64,000 nt of DNA from Muribaculum sp. An289 (GTDB lineage: Bacteria; Bacteroidota; Bacteroidia; Bacteroidales; UBA932). The notes beneath the pieces are model-generated. The model was not told the DNA's origin. It saw only the letters and a list, made by a program, of their open reading frames with translations, and made no database searches. The position numbers were made by a program, and so were the translations under genes. Shown in pieces: positions 34,912 through 43,027 of this stretch (position 1 is its first letter; each line of letters begins with the position of its first letter). The stretch covers positions 62,001 to 126,000 of the forward strand of contig NZ_NFIV01000005.1 in assembly GCF_002159555.1 (NCBI RefSeq), written 5' to 3'.

Positions 34912-36048
34912 ATGACGATAAAAGACAGGATTTCGGAAAAATTCAGTGCGTTGTTTTCAGGGCACGGGGCAATTTATATGTCGGCCGGGAGGATTAATCT
35001 GATAGGGGAGCATACCGATTATAACGGAGGCTTCGTTTTCCCGGGGGCGATAGACAAGGGCATTTGGGTGGAAATGAAACCTAACGGAGGAAAATCCGCG
35101 AGGGTGTATTCGCTCGATTACGGGGAATATGCCGAATTCGGTATGGATGAAAAGGACAAGCCTTCAAGCTCCTGGGCGAGGTATGTTTTCGGCGTATGCC
35201 GTGAAATCATCAAAAGGGGTTATGACGTATGCGGTTTTGATGCCGTGTTCTCCGGGGATGTCCCTCTCGGGGCAGGACTTTCGTCTTCCGCCGCTTTGGA
35301 AAGCGCTTTCGGTTTCGGTTTGAACGACATGTTTTCATTGGGCATACCGGGATTCGAGCTTGCGCTTATAGGACAGGCTACGGAACACAATTATTGCGGG
35401 GTAAATTGCGGCATCATGGACCAGTTCGCCTCTATTTTCGGAAAGGCGGGAAATCTGATGAGGCTCGATTGCATGACTCTGGAATATGAGTATTACCCGT
35501 TTGCCCCCGAGGGTTACAGGCTCGTCCTGTTGGATTCGGTAGTCAAACACGAGCTTGTCGGTTCTCCGTACAACAGGCGCCGGGAAAGTTGTGAAAGGGT
35601 TGCGGAAAAATTGGGAAGAAAATTCCTGCGCGGTGCTTCAATGTCCGATTTGGAGGCGGTAAGGGCCGATATTTCCGAAGAAGATTACAAGAGGGCAAGG
35701 TATGTGATAGGTGAGGAAAAGCGTGTCATGACGGTCTGCGATGCCCTGCAAAAAGGCGATTATGAGACGGTCGGCCGGATGATGTACGAGACACACCGCG
35801 GAATGAGGGACGATTATGAAGTGAGCTGCGAGGAACTGGATTTCCTCAACAATCTGGCTTTGGATTGCGGGGTTACCGGCTCGCGCATCATGGGCGGAGG
35901 CTTCGGAGGCTGTACGATAAATCTTGTCAGGGAAGGTGTTTACCATGATTTCATCGATAAGGCGACGGTTTCTTTCGCTTCCCGTTACGGACATGCGCCG
36001 AAGGTTTACGATGTGGTGATTTCGGACGGGGCGAGGAGGATAGGGTAG
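34912..36048 (+). CDS. galK: Galactokinase
   Basis: GalK phosphorylates alpha-D-galactose with ATP at C1, the first committed step of the Leloir pathway. It has 378 residues, normal for the GHMP-kinase family. Seen: galactokinase signature GRINLIGEHTDY (26-37), ATP loop VPLGAGLSSSAALESAF (about 118-134), catalytic-base region NYCGVNCGIMDQFAS, and the C-terminal GSRIMGGGFGGCTINLV glycine loop. galM, the mutarotase that supplies alpha-galactose, lies 8.6 kb downstream on the same strand; galT and galE are not in the window. Confidence 0.95.
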   Translation: MTIKDRISEKFSALFSGHGAIYMSAGRINLIGEHTDYNGGFVFPGAIDKGIWVEMKPNGGKSARVYSLDYGEYAEFGMDEKDKPSSSWARYVFGVCREIIKRGYDVCGFDAVFSGDVPLGAGLSSSAALESAFGFGLNDMFSLGIPGFELALIGQATEHNYCGVNCGIMDQFASIFGKAGNLMRLDCMTLEYEYYPFAPEGYRLVLLDSVVKHELVGSPYNRRRESCERVAEKLGRKFLRGASMSDLEAVRADISEEDYKRARYVIGEEKRVMTVCDALQKGDYETVGRMMYETHRGMRDDYEVSCEELDFLNNLALDCGVTGSRIMGGGFGGCTINLVREGVYHDFIDKATVSFASRYGHAPKVYDVVISDGARRIG

Positions 36049-36075
36049 GAATCCGGTTAAAACAGGTTGTTCATT

Positions 36076-36107
36076 AATTGTTGAAATGGCTAATTGTTGA
36101 AATGGCT
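36076..36107 (+). repeat. 16-bp tandem duplication over the menA start codon
   Basis: AATTGTTGAAATGGCT occurs twice head to tail (36076-36091, 36092-36107), so there are two ATGGCT starts. The first (36086) opens ATG GCT AAT TGT TGA, a four-codon frame whose stop lies two bases before the real ATG at 36102. Confidence 0.8.
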
Positions 36108-37010
36108 TCGAAATTCAGACTCTGGTTTTCAATCATACGGCCCCGTACCCTTCCGGCTTCGGTTGCCGGGGTCGTTGCAGGTTCAATATACGCATGGTCG
36201 CAGGACTGTTTTGTCGCTCTTCCGTCCATTGTCGCATTGGTTTTCGCCGTATCGGCACAGATAGCCTCGAATCTGGCGAATGATTATTTTGATTTTCTTA
36301 AAGGTGCCGATGGAGCGGGGAGGGTAGGTCCCAAGCGGTATCTGACAACGGGGGAGGTGTCTCCCGGGGCCATGATGGCGGCGACTATGACCGCCCTTTC
36401 GGTTGCCGCCCTTTCCGGGCTCTCCCTGATTTTCATTACCGGGAAACTGTGGCTGCTCGGTGCCGGGATTGTAATAATCCTTGCCGCCGTGGCTTATAGC
36501 GGCGGCCCTTATCCTCTGTCACGTCATGCGCTCGGAGATGTTGCCGTCATCCTGTTTTTCGGGCTCATATCGGTTTGTTTTACTTTCTATGTGCAGTCCT
36601 TGTATTTCGACTGGGGTGTATTGCTTTTGGGTCTGTCGGTAGGGCTCGTGACCGACAATATCCTTGTCGTGAACAATTATCGTGACATGGAGCAGGATGC
36701 TGCCGCGGGAAAACATACGCTGATTACAAGGTATGGCCGCAAATTGGGCCAGCGGTTGTATTATTGGAACGGAGTGGCGGCCATGTTCATAGCCATAGGG
36801 GCGGCAGCAATGTATTCGCATTACGGTTGGGGGGATTGGCTGAGAGCATACGTGATAATGAGTTTCTATCTGCTTTTCCATACCTATGCCCATCAGTCCT
36901 TGAAGCGGTTGCAGGGGGCCGCGCTTAACCCGCTTCTCGGCAGAACGGCCATGAACCTGTTGATATTCGTGGCGCTTTTCGGAGTGATTGTGCTTACCGA
37001 TATCCTGTAA
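36102..37010 (+). CDS. menA: 1,4-dihydroxy-2-naphthoate polyprenyltransferase
   Basis: MenA attaches the polyprenyl tail to dihydroxynaphthoate in the membrane, giving demethylmenaquinone. The product has 302 residues from ATG 36102; an upstream TTG (36078) only extends through a duplicated start region. UbiA-family features: IRPRTLPASVAGVVAGS near the N-terminus, first Asp-rich motif NDYFDFLKGADGAGRVG, second motif DNILVVNNYRDMEQDAAAGKHT, and about eight hydrophobic helices. The menG methyltransferase gene that performs the next step converges on it 62 bp away. Menaquinone is the quinone expected to feed the fumarate reductase at 9254. Confidence 0.92.
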   Translation: MASKFRLWFSIIRPRTLPASVAGVVAGSIYAWSQDCFVALPSIVALVFAVSAQIASNLANDYFDFLKGADGAGRVGPKRYLTTGEVSPGAMMAATMTALSVAALSGLSLIFITGKLWLLGAGIVIILAAVAYSGGPYPLSRHALGDVAVILFFGLISVCFTFYVQSLYFDWGVLLLGLSVGLVTDNILVVNNYRDMEQDAAAGKHTLITRYGRKLGQRLYYWNGVAAMFIAIGAAAMYSHYGWGDWLRAYVIMSFYLLFHTYAHQSLKRLQGAALNPLLGRTAMNLLIFVALFGVIVLTDIL

Positions 37011-37072
37011 TGTCCGAGCGATGTTAATTCCATCAGGTAATTTATGGGGTATTGCTCCCGGCTTACCTGCCT

Positions 37073-37810
37073 TTACCGTGCTTTGCCGGCAAGGTACAGC
37101 GTGCAGGTGCCGAATGTCATCTGTCTGTAGGAACAGTTTCCGAAACCGCAGTCTTCAAGTATGGATATGAGTTTTCCCCGTTGTGGAAAGGCGGCGATGC
37201 TTTCGGGAAGGTAGGCATAGGCTTTCCTGTCTTTGGAAACCATTCCGCCGATTGCCGGTATGATTTTTCCAGCATAAAGGCTGTAAAACTGTCTGAAAGG
37301 GAATTTTTCCGGTACGGACAGTTCCAGTATGGCAAGGGTGCCTCCGTTGTCGAGCACGCGGAGGATTTCTTTCAGTCCCTTTTCGAGGTTTTCAAAATTC
37401 CTTACTCCGAATGCTACCGTGACGGCATCGAACGAGCGGTCCGGGAAGGGTATGGCTTCGCAACAGTCGCATCTGACGAAATCTACGGCGGTGCCTTCCG
37501 TCCGTCTTGCCTGTTTGGACCTTGCCACTTCGAGCATTCCTTCCGAAAGGTCGGCACCGACCAGTTTTTCCGGACTCAGTTTCCGGTTGATTTCGAACGT
37601 CATGTCACCCGTCCCGCACGCTATGTCGAGTATCCTCCCGTTTCTGTGTTTTTCCAGGGCCCTGATAGTGCGGCTCCGCCATTTTCTGTCCGAACCGAAA
37701 GACATCAGATGGTTCATCCTGTCGTATGCCGGGGCTATGTTGTCGAACATTTTTTCGACCTGCTCGTGCTTGCTCCCTTCCTCCCCGTATGGTTTGATAA
37801 TTTTTCCCAT
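37073..37810 (-). CDS. menG: Demethylmenaquinone methyltransferase
   Basis: This SAM-dependent enzyme makes the last step to menaquinone by C-methylation of demethylmenaquinone. It has 245 residues. Seen: the UbiE/COQ5 signature FDNIAPAYDRMNHLMSFG (about 24-41), SAM motif ILDIACGTGDM (about 58-68), VGADLSEGMLEVAR, and the second signature around FDAVTVAFGVRNFENLEKGL (about 120-140). It may also be called UbiE, but Bacteroidales make menaquinone and not ubiquinone. Convergent with menA. Confidence 0.92.
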   Translation of the reverse strand: MGKIIKPYGEEGSKHEQVEKMFDNIAPAYDRMNHLMSFGSDRKWRSRTIRALEKHRNGRILDIACGTGDMTFEINRKLSPEKLVGADLSEGMLEVARSKQARRTEGTAVDFVRCDCCEAIPFPDRSFDAVTVAFGVRNFENLEKGLKEILRVLDNGGTLAILELSVPEKFPFRQFYSLYAGKIIPAIGGMVSKDRKAYAYLPESIAAFPQRGKLISILEDCGFGNCSYRQMTFGTCTLYLAGKAR

Positions 37811-37970
37811 TTTTGGAATGTCGTTTTTCTAATTAAGTAAAAACTTATTGATAATCAAGCATATCGCAAAAATGTGCCCGATTCGGTTAAGTACAAATGT
37901 AGGTATTTTTTATGATTCGGATGAATTAGGGAAATTTTTCTTAACTTGCGGAAAAATAACTCTCGATATT

Positions 37971-38411
37971 ATGGAAGTCTGGCATATTTGGGCCATAATC
38001 GCCCTCGTTTTGGTAATCATAGAGATTTTTACTACCGGTTTTGCCGTGCTTTGCCTTGCATTCGGCGCCGTGGCGGCGGCTGTGGCTTCGGCCTGCTCCG
38101 CAAGCGTTACCTGGCAGGTCGTCTGGTTTTCGGCGGTTACCTTGGCGGCTTTCGTCCTTGTGCGGCCGTTTCTTCTGAAGACGTTCAAAAGAAGCAGGCG
38201 TGGCAGACAGAGCGGGGTTGAGGCGCTTGTGGGACGGCAGGCAGTCGTTACCGAACGCATATCCCTGGCCGAAAATACGGGAAGGGCCGCAGTGGACGGG
38301 GATGACTGGAAAGCGGTCAGTGCGGACGACCGGGACGTGGAAAAAGGGGAGCGTGTCGTAATCGAAGGCGTGGAGAGCGTTGTGCTGAAAGTCAGGAAAA
38401 TAAACGAATAG
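37971..38411 (+). CDS. NfeD-like membrane protein
   Basis: The product has 146 residues from ATG 37971. An upstream frame from 37848 adds 41 residues with no signal-like quality, in A/T-rich DNA, so I rejected it. Two or three transmembrane helices (WAIIALVLVIIEIFTTGFAV and following) precede a C-terminal OB-fold NfeD domain (about 80-146: VGRQAVVTERISLAENTGRA...GERVVIEGVESVVLKVRKI). It is the short NfeD type that pairs with SPFH proteins; the stomatin-like gene follows 22 bp downstream. Proposed role: membrane microdomain organisation. Confidence 0.85.
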   Translation: MEVWHIWAIIALVLVIIEIFTTGFAVLCLAFGAVAAAVASACSASVTWQVVWFSAVTLAAFVLVRPFLLKTFKRSRRGRQSGVEALVGRQAVVTERISLAENTGRAAVDGDDWKAVSADDRDVEKGERVVIEGVESVVLKVRKINE

Positions 38412-38433
38412 AAACATATTAAAACCGTTAATC

Positions 38434-39420
38434 ATGGGAACTTTAATCATTGTGGCCCTCATAGCCGTAATCGTAATTATTTTTGCCCTTTCGGGCCTTA
38501 AAATCATCCAGCAGGGAGAGACCAAAGTCATAGAAAGGCTTGGAAAATACCACAGTACCCTTTCATCGGGAATCAATATCATCTGGCCCATTCTCGACAG
38601 GCCCAGGAAGATATATGCACGTTACGTCCGCGAAGGCTATGCCGGCGATACGCATGTAGTCATCAGGCTTTCCGACAAGATTGACCTCAGGGAACAGGTC
38701 TATGATTTTCCGGAGCAGAGTGTAATTACCAAGGACAATGTGACTACCCGCATCAATGCCTTGCTTTATTTTCAGATAGTGGACCCTTTCAAGGCCGTTT
38801 ATGAGATAGACAACCTGCCGAATGCGATAGAGAAGCTCACCCAGACTACGTTGAGGAATGTCATCGGGGAGCTTGAGCTTGACGAGACCCTCACCTCCCG
38901 CGATACTATCAATTCGAAGCTCCGTGCCGTCCTCGATGATGCCTCGAACAAGTGGGGCGTAAAGGTGAACCGGGTAGAGCTACAGGATATAACCCCTCCT
39001 GAAAGTGTCCGCAATGCGATGGAGCAGCAGATGCAGGCCGAGCGTGAAAGACGTGCGAAAATCCTGAAAGCGGAAGGCGAGAAGACCTCTGCAATCCTCA
39101 AGTCCGAGGGAGAGAAGGAGTCGCAGATAAACCGTGCATCGGCAGACAAGGAGTCCCAGATACTCATGGCTGAAGGAGAGGCCCGCGCAAAAATCCTCCA
39201 GGCCGAAGCGGAAGCCGCTGCCATATCGAAAATCACCGAAGCAATCAAGGGAACCGACTCCAACCCTGCATCCTACATGCTTGCAGTCAAATATATTGAA
39301 ACCATGAAGGAGATGGTCAGCGGGAAGGACAATAAGACAGTCTACATGCCATACGAGGCCTCTTCGATGCTGAGCTCGCTGGGCGGTATAAAGGACCTGT
39401 TTGATAAGAAAATTTCATAA
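38434..39420 (+). CDS. SPFH/band 7 stomatin-like protein
   Basis: The product has 328 residues. An N-terminal membrane segment TLIIVALIAVIVIIFALSGL leads into a band 7 domain (about 22-190: VIERLGKYHSTLSSGINIIWP, YFQIVDPFKAVYEI, TLRNVIGELELDETLTSRD). A long alanine/glutamate coiled coil (about 195-275) with AEGEKTSAILKSEGEKESQI repeats follows, then a hydrophobic C-terminal tail. It belongs to the QmcA/paraslipin type and forms homo-oligomers in membrane microdomains, often controlling proteases. Operon partner of the NfeD gene immediately upstream. Confidence 0.92.
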   Translation: MGTLIIVALIAVIVIIFALSGLKIIQQGETKVIERLGKYHSTLSSGINIIWPILDRPRKIYARYVREGYAGDTHVVIRLSDKIDLREQVYDFPEQSVITKDNVTTRINALLYFQIVDPFKAVYEIDNLPNAIEKLTQTTLRNVIGELELDETLTSRDTINSKLRAVLDDASNKWGVKVNRVELQDITPPESVRNAMEQQMQAERERRAKILKAEGEKTSAILKSEGEKESQINRASADKESQILMAEGEARAKILQAEAEAAAISKITEAIKGTDSNPASYMLAVKYIETMKEMVSGKDNKTVYMPYEASSMLSSLGGIKDLFDKKIS

Positions 39421-39423
39421 AAA

Positions 39424-39466
39424 CGGGAACGAGGCAACTTAAGTCAAGGCGTTCCCGGCTTTGCAA
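39424..39466 (-). repeat. Hairpin and solo element end beside the SPFH gene
   Basis: CGGGAACG (39424-39431) and CGTTCCCG (39450-39457) form an 8-bp stem starting four bases after the SPFH stop. The segment 39450-39466, read on the minus strand as TTGCAAAGCCGGGAACG, recurs exactly at 59323-59339, and both are followed by GACTTAA. It may serve as a terminator, but the shared 17-mer suggests a mobile-element end. Confidence 0.55.
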
Positions 39467-39479
39467 AACGACGAAGTGA

Positions 39480-39542
39480 AACACTTTTGGAAAGGTGAAT
39501 TTTAACAAAAATTAGCTTTTGCAAAAGTGTTTTATATATTTG
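39480..39542 (+). promoter_or_regulatory. Inverted repeat and -7 box upstream of the 39565 ATPase gene
   Basis: AACACTTTTG (39480-39489) and CAAAAGTGTT (about 39522-39531) are perfect 10-bp inverted repeats, followed directly by TATATTTG (39535-39542), a good -7 box 22 bases before the ATG. The inverted repeat covers the -33 region, so it is a plausible operator. Confidence 0.5.
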
Positions 39543-39564
39543 CAGTTGAATAAAATCAGATATT

Positions 39565-40770
39565 ATGGATTATACTGACATTCAACCCCTGATAAATATT
39601 TATCATAGGAAATTGGCTGCTACGGATTTGCGTTTCAAACGGTATCTGCATTACCGTATAGACTGGGACGTGCGCCTGATAGGGATTAAGGGCGCACGAG
39701 GAGTCGGCAAAACCACAATGTTGTTGCAGCATATCAAGGAATCATTTGACAAGATAGACGATGCATTATACGTGTCGCTTGACAATCTATGGTTCAACAC
39801 CCATAAATTGGAGGAGCTGGTCGAGTTTTTATATACGCATGGGGTGATGCACATTTATCTTGATGAGGTGCACAGGTATAAGGATTGGGCGGTATTGCTT
39901 AAAAATTTCTATGACAGTTATCCGGATTTGAATATTGTTTATACCGGTTCTGCAATGCTCGCCATAGACAATTCGAAGGCAGACTTGTCGCGCCGGCAAT
40001 CGTTATATACTCTTAACGGTCTGTCTTTCAGGGAATATCTTGCCTGTGAAGGTGTAGCTGCAATCCCAACCATAGGGTTGGAAGAGATGCTTGCGGGCCA
40101 TGTGGAATATGCAGTCGATGTAATATCCGGAATCAAAATTCTTAAATATTTTGACAAGTATTTGCGTGAAGGCTATTATCCGTATTATAAAGAAGCCGGA
40201 AACGATTATCTTATGCGTGTGGGAGAAGTTGCGCGCCTTGTCATAGACAATGATATACCTTCTGTGGAAGATATAACATATTTTACAGCGCAAAAAATAA
40301 AGACATTGTTAATGGTAATTGCCGGAAACGTTCCATTGAAACCCAATATCAGCAAGCTTTCGTCGCAGTTGGAATCGACACGTGACCAGACCTTAAAGAT
40401 GCTGTATCTGTTAGACAGGGCGGATTTATTGCTCTTGCTTACCGAGCAGTTGAAAAATTACAAGCACTTGGTCAGTCCTAAAAAAATCTATCTGAATAAT
40501 GCCAATCTGATGTATGCCTTATCCGGAAAAATCTCGGAAGGCACTGTCCGGGAGACTTTTTTTGCAAATCAGGTAGGCGCCGTCGCTGACCTGACAATGC
40601 CGAAGCAAGGGGATTTCCTGGCAGACGGAAAATATCTGTTCGAAGTCGGAGGAAGCAGCAAGACTTTTGACCAAATCGCCGGTATCCCAGAGAGTTATCT
40701 TGCAGTGGACGGTATTGAAACAGGTAGCGGAAACAGGATACCGCTTTGGATGTTCGGCTGTATGTATTAA
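39565..40770 (+). CDS. AAA family ATPase with DUF4143 domain (second)
   Basis: The product has 401 residues. P-loop GARGVGKTT (43-51), Walker B region HIYLDEVHRYKDW near 93-105, arginine-rich SRRQSLYTLNGLSFREYL, then a DUF4143-type C-terminal half. The usual ExK nuclease-like core is weak here: the end reads GDFLADGKYLFEVGGSSKTFDQIAG, with a single EVGG in place of a clear E-x-K. A/T-rich compared with neighbours, sitting between core genes with a solo repeat end upstream, so probably acquired. Function unknown. It converges on blaR1 across a set of hairpins. Confidence 0.82.
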   Translation: MDYTDIQPLINIYHRKLAATDLRFKRYLHYRIDWDVRLIGIKGARGVGKTTMLLQHIKESFDKIDDALYVSLDNLWFNTHKLEELVEFLYTHGVMHIYLDEVHRYKDWAVLLKNFYDSYPDLNIVYTGSAMLAIDNSKADLSRRQSLYTLNGLSFREYLACEGVAAIPTIGLEEMLAGHVEYAVDVISGIKILKYFDKYLREGYYPYYKEAGNDYLMRVGEVARLVIDNDIPSVEDITYFTAQKIKTLLMVIAGNVPLKPNISKLSSQLESTRDQTLKMLYLLDRADLLLLLTEQLKNYKHLVSPKKIYLNNANLMYALSGKISEGTVRETFFANQVGAVADLTMPKQGDFLADGKYLFEVGGSSKTFDQIAGIPESYLAVDGIETGSGNRIPLWMFGCMY

Positions 40771-40781
40771 AAAGCATGTCT

Positions 40782-40863
40782 CAAATTTTCTGAGAAAAAT
40801 TTTAAACCGCTTCTAAAATTTATTAGAATACCCCGGCAGGCAGGAGGTGGGCCGGCCGGGGTA
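40782..40863. terminator. Three successive hairpins between convergent genes
   Basis: In order: TCTCA...TGAGA (about 40782-40798), TTCTAA...TTAGAA (40811-40828), and a perfect 9-bp TACCCCGGC / GCCGGGGTA stem (40829-40863). On the minus strand the last is followed by TTCTAATAAATTTT, fitting termination of the BlaR1 transcript; the first may serve the ATPase gene on the plus strand. Confidence 0.55.
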
Positions 40864-40882
40864 TCCGCAGTAGCATTATTGA

Positions 40883-42307
40883 TTATTGTTCCTTGACAAA
40901 GTCTATTATAATACCTTCCCCTTCCGGATCTGACATTATGTAGATTTTATCTAAGCTGGAAATGGACTCGTAATTGAGACCGAAACTCTTCCCGTTCAGG
41001 CTATCAATCGGTATATCGTCAGGGAAATCCTTGCCGTTTTGCTTGAACTTTATATTTTTAATCACATCGAAGAAAACATCGTTCTTGTCGACACCCTCGT
41101 CGGTGATTGTGAGGACGATTCCCTTTTCTCCCAATTTGTCAACGGTAATGCCTTTCTTCTTCAGGAGTTCTTTCAGGCTTATCGAATTGACGGTACCTGT
41201 TTCCACGCTGTTGCCGGCTTTGAACTGTATCTCCCCGTTTTCGTCAATTGTTACTGTAAGTTCTCCTGATTTGAGCACGAGTTTTTGTTTGTCTTTATCC
41301 GGGGATTGAGTATCTTTGCCATGATAAGTTACGATGTAGGACATGGTCCCTTCCGTCCCGGAGATGGTAGTTGAATCGGCATCGGTGTTTTCATAGTGTC
41401 CGTTGCCGTCCGGTGCTGCGGAGGATACGTACGTGATATCGGTCTTGGCGTTGGCTGCCAGACATATCCCGATTAAAGGGATTGCGTAAAGCACTCTGAG
41501 TGCTTTGACGAAAGTTGATTTTTTACAAGACATCATAGTAATGCGTTTTTTAAGAGTACTGTGATTAAAGCTGTTGGTTATTGAGTGGCCGCTCAAGCCA
41601 ACGGCTTTTTTTATTAATAAAAATTGGTATTGTGTAGCATTAATGCCGGATTTGAGTACTTCCCTGTCGGCTTCGTATTCATGGATGGCCCGCAGGTCGC
41701 TGCGAAGCATCCAGATTACCGGGTTGAACCATTGCAGGGCCGTGAACAGGTTGATGAACAGGATGTCCCACGAGTGTCCGAGACGTATGTGGGCTTTTTC
41801 ATGTATCAGGATTTCATCATGTTTTTCCGAATAATCCTTTTCTGACAGGACTATGTATTTCATCCAGCTGAACGGAGCGACTTCCCTTTGCGTGACGACG
41901 ATGACCGTCCCGTCCGGCTGGCGAATTCTTTTCCCGCGGCGGACAATCCGCATTACGCTGAAAACCGATGCTGCCGTATTGGCGATTACCGCCAGGGCTC
42001 CTGCGACTAAGATGCCGAGCAGGATGTAATCCGACGGGAATGCGCTTCCGGTCTGTCCGGCAACATTTTCCTGAATGCCGGGTTGCATGCCGAAAGCGTA
42101 CGGCAGGTTTTCAAGGCGGACAGGGACTTCGACTGTTTTATGTACCGTAATCCTGCAAAGCGGGAGCAGTGCGGCAACCGCCGCCGAGCACAGGAGCACC
42201 ACTCTGTTCAGCCTGTGGAAGGTCTCCTTGCTTAACAGCAGGCGATAGAACAGGTAGAATCCTGCAAAGAGGACGGCTGTCTTTATTTCATATACGATAA
42301 AATCCAT
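40883..42307 (-). CDS. BlaR1-like M56 membrane metallopeptidase
   Basis: The product has 474 residues. Four transmembrane helices at about 5-25, 35-52, 92-115 and 272-290. The M56 zinc motif HEKAH is at 169-173 in the cytoplasmic loop, with downstream LRAIHEYEADREVLKSG. The C-terminal periplasmic part (about 295-474) is not a penicillin-binding sensor but a beta-rich region of unknown type, as is common in Bacteroidetes. Role inferred from the family: it senses an envelope signal and causes cleavage of the BlaI repressor encoded 8 bp upstream. What it senses is unknown; no beta-lactamase gene is near. Confidence 0.85.
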   Translation of the reverse strand: MDFIVYEIKTAVLFAGFYLFYRLLLSKETFHRLNRVVLLCSAAVAALLPLCRITVHKTVEVPVRLENLPYAFGMQPGIQENVAGQTGSAFPSDYILLGILVAGALAVIANTAASVFSVMRIVRRGKRIRQPDGTVIVVTQREVAPFSWMKYIVLSEKDYSEKHDEILIHEKAHIRLGHSWDILFINLFTALQWFNPVIWMLRSDLRAIHEYEADREVLKSGINATQYQFLLIKKAVGLSGHSITNSFNHSTLKKRITMMSCKKSTFVKALRVLYAIPLIGICLAANAKTDITYVSSAAPDGNGHYENTDADSTTISGTEGTMSYIVTYHGKDTQSPDKDKQKLVLKSGELTVTIDENGEIQFKAGNSVETGTVNSISLKELLKKKGITVDKLGEKGIVLTITDEGVDKNDVFFDVIKNIKFKQNGKDFPDDIPIDSLNGKSFGLNYESISSLDKIYIMSDPEGEGIIIDFVKEQ

Positions 42308-42315
42308 GTCAATCC

Positions 42316-42678
42316 CTATTTTCTGTTTTTCTCTATTTCGTCAATCAGGCCCTTCAGTTCTTCAACGGTGATTTTTTCTTCTCTGACCAGCTCCGATACG
42401 GCGTTCAGGTATGAATTCCCAAGATAGTTGCTGATGATTCCGCTGAGACTGCTTCTTCCGTACTCTTCCCGGCTTATGACAGGATAGTACTGATAAGTGT
42501 TCCCGTGTGACTTATGCGACAGGAAACCGTTGCTTTCGAGTATCCGTACCATGGTGGAAAGCGTGTTGATATGGGGCTGCGGCTCCGGGTAGAGGCTTTG
42601 CAACTCCTTGACAAACATTGCCCCCCTGTCCCAGAACAGATTCATTATTTCATTTTCCCGTTTCGTCAATCTTTTCAT
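42316..42678 (-). CDS. BlaI/MecI-type transcriptional repressor
   Basis: The product has 120 residues from ATG 42678 (MKRLTKRENEIMNLFWDRG). A longer version from 42708 adds ten residues not typical of the family. Winged-helix DNA-binding domain (about 1-75, with HINTLSTMVRILESNGFLSH) and a C-terminal dimerisation helix. Such repressors are inactivated when the paired M56 protease triggers their cleavage. The promoter region 42744-42774 holds a perfect palindrome overlapping the -33 region, the probable autoregulatory operator. Forms an operon with the BlaR1-like gene. Confidence 0.88.
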   Translation of the reverse strand: MKRLTKRENEIMNLFWDRGAMFVKELQSLYPEPQPHINTLSTMVRILESNGFLSHKSHGNTYQYYPVISREEYGRSSLSGIISNYLGNSYLNAVSELVREEKITVEELKGLIDEIEKNRK

Positions 42679-42743
42679 AATACTTGAAGTTTTTGCAGTG
42701 TCGCTCAAAAAATGTATTTGCGGCTTTGCAGTGATTTATGGTG

Positions 42744-42774
42744 CAAATATAACTAATTTTTTTAGTTGCAACTA
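42744..42774 (-). promoter_or_regulatory. blaI promoter with palindromic operator
   Basis: TATATTTG on the minus strand (42751-42744) is the -7 box. TAGTTGCAACTA (42763-42774) is a perfect 12-bp palindrome containing a TTG at -33 distance (17-base spacer). More AACTA/TAGTT half-sites flank it at 42751 and 42781. This is the expected BlaI operator layout. Confidence 0.6.
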
Positions 42775-42822
42775 TAAAATTTAGTTAAAAACATATTTTT
42801 TTACACTTTGTAAAAGGGTAAA

Positions 42823-43014
42823 GCACGCCTCGACTTAACCCTTGTTTTTATAAACCACTGTAAATCAGTAATAAGCAATAGATATGACGGAAAATTGCTG
42901 TGGATTTTAAAGGGTTTGGAATACCCCGAAATCCACACTTGTTAAATATTGTTACAATAGTAATTTGCTGTATATCAACACATAACGATACATTTGGGTT
43001 AAGCCGGGATGTGG
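42823..43014 (+). repeat. 192-bp nested-palindrome element, copy 3 (diverged)
   Basis: Same length and plan as the copies at 12199 and 16009 but more diverged. The left end is GCACGCCTCGACTTAAC; the right end starts GTTAAGCCGGGATGTGG. The central arms GTGGATTT and AAATCCAC are kept. The inner palindrome has changed from GGTT-cgg-AACC to GGGT...ACCC, still able to pair. It lies upstream of a DUF4143 ATPase gene. Confidence 0.8.
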
Positions 43015-43027
43015 CTGCTAAAATCTA

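Noticed and set aside
37848-37970. 41-residue extension of the NfeD-like protein
   Set aside because: The DNA is A/T-rich with promoter character and the extension is not a signal peptide; ATG 37971 leads directly into the membrane helices.
42823-43014. attC-like integron recombination site
   Set aside because: The nested palindrome invites the comparison, but the ends lack the R/L core boxes (GTTRRRY-type), copies are not between promoterless cassettes in a row, and no integrase is present.
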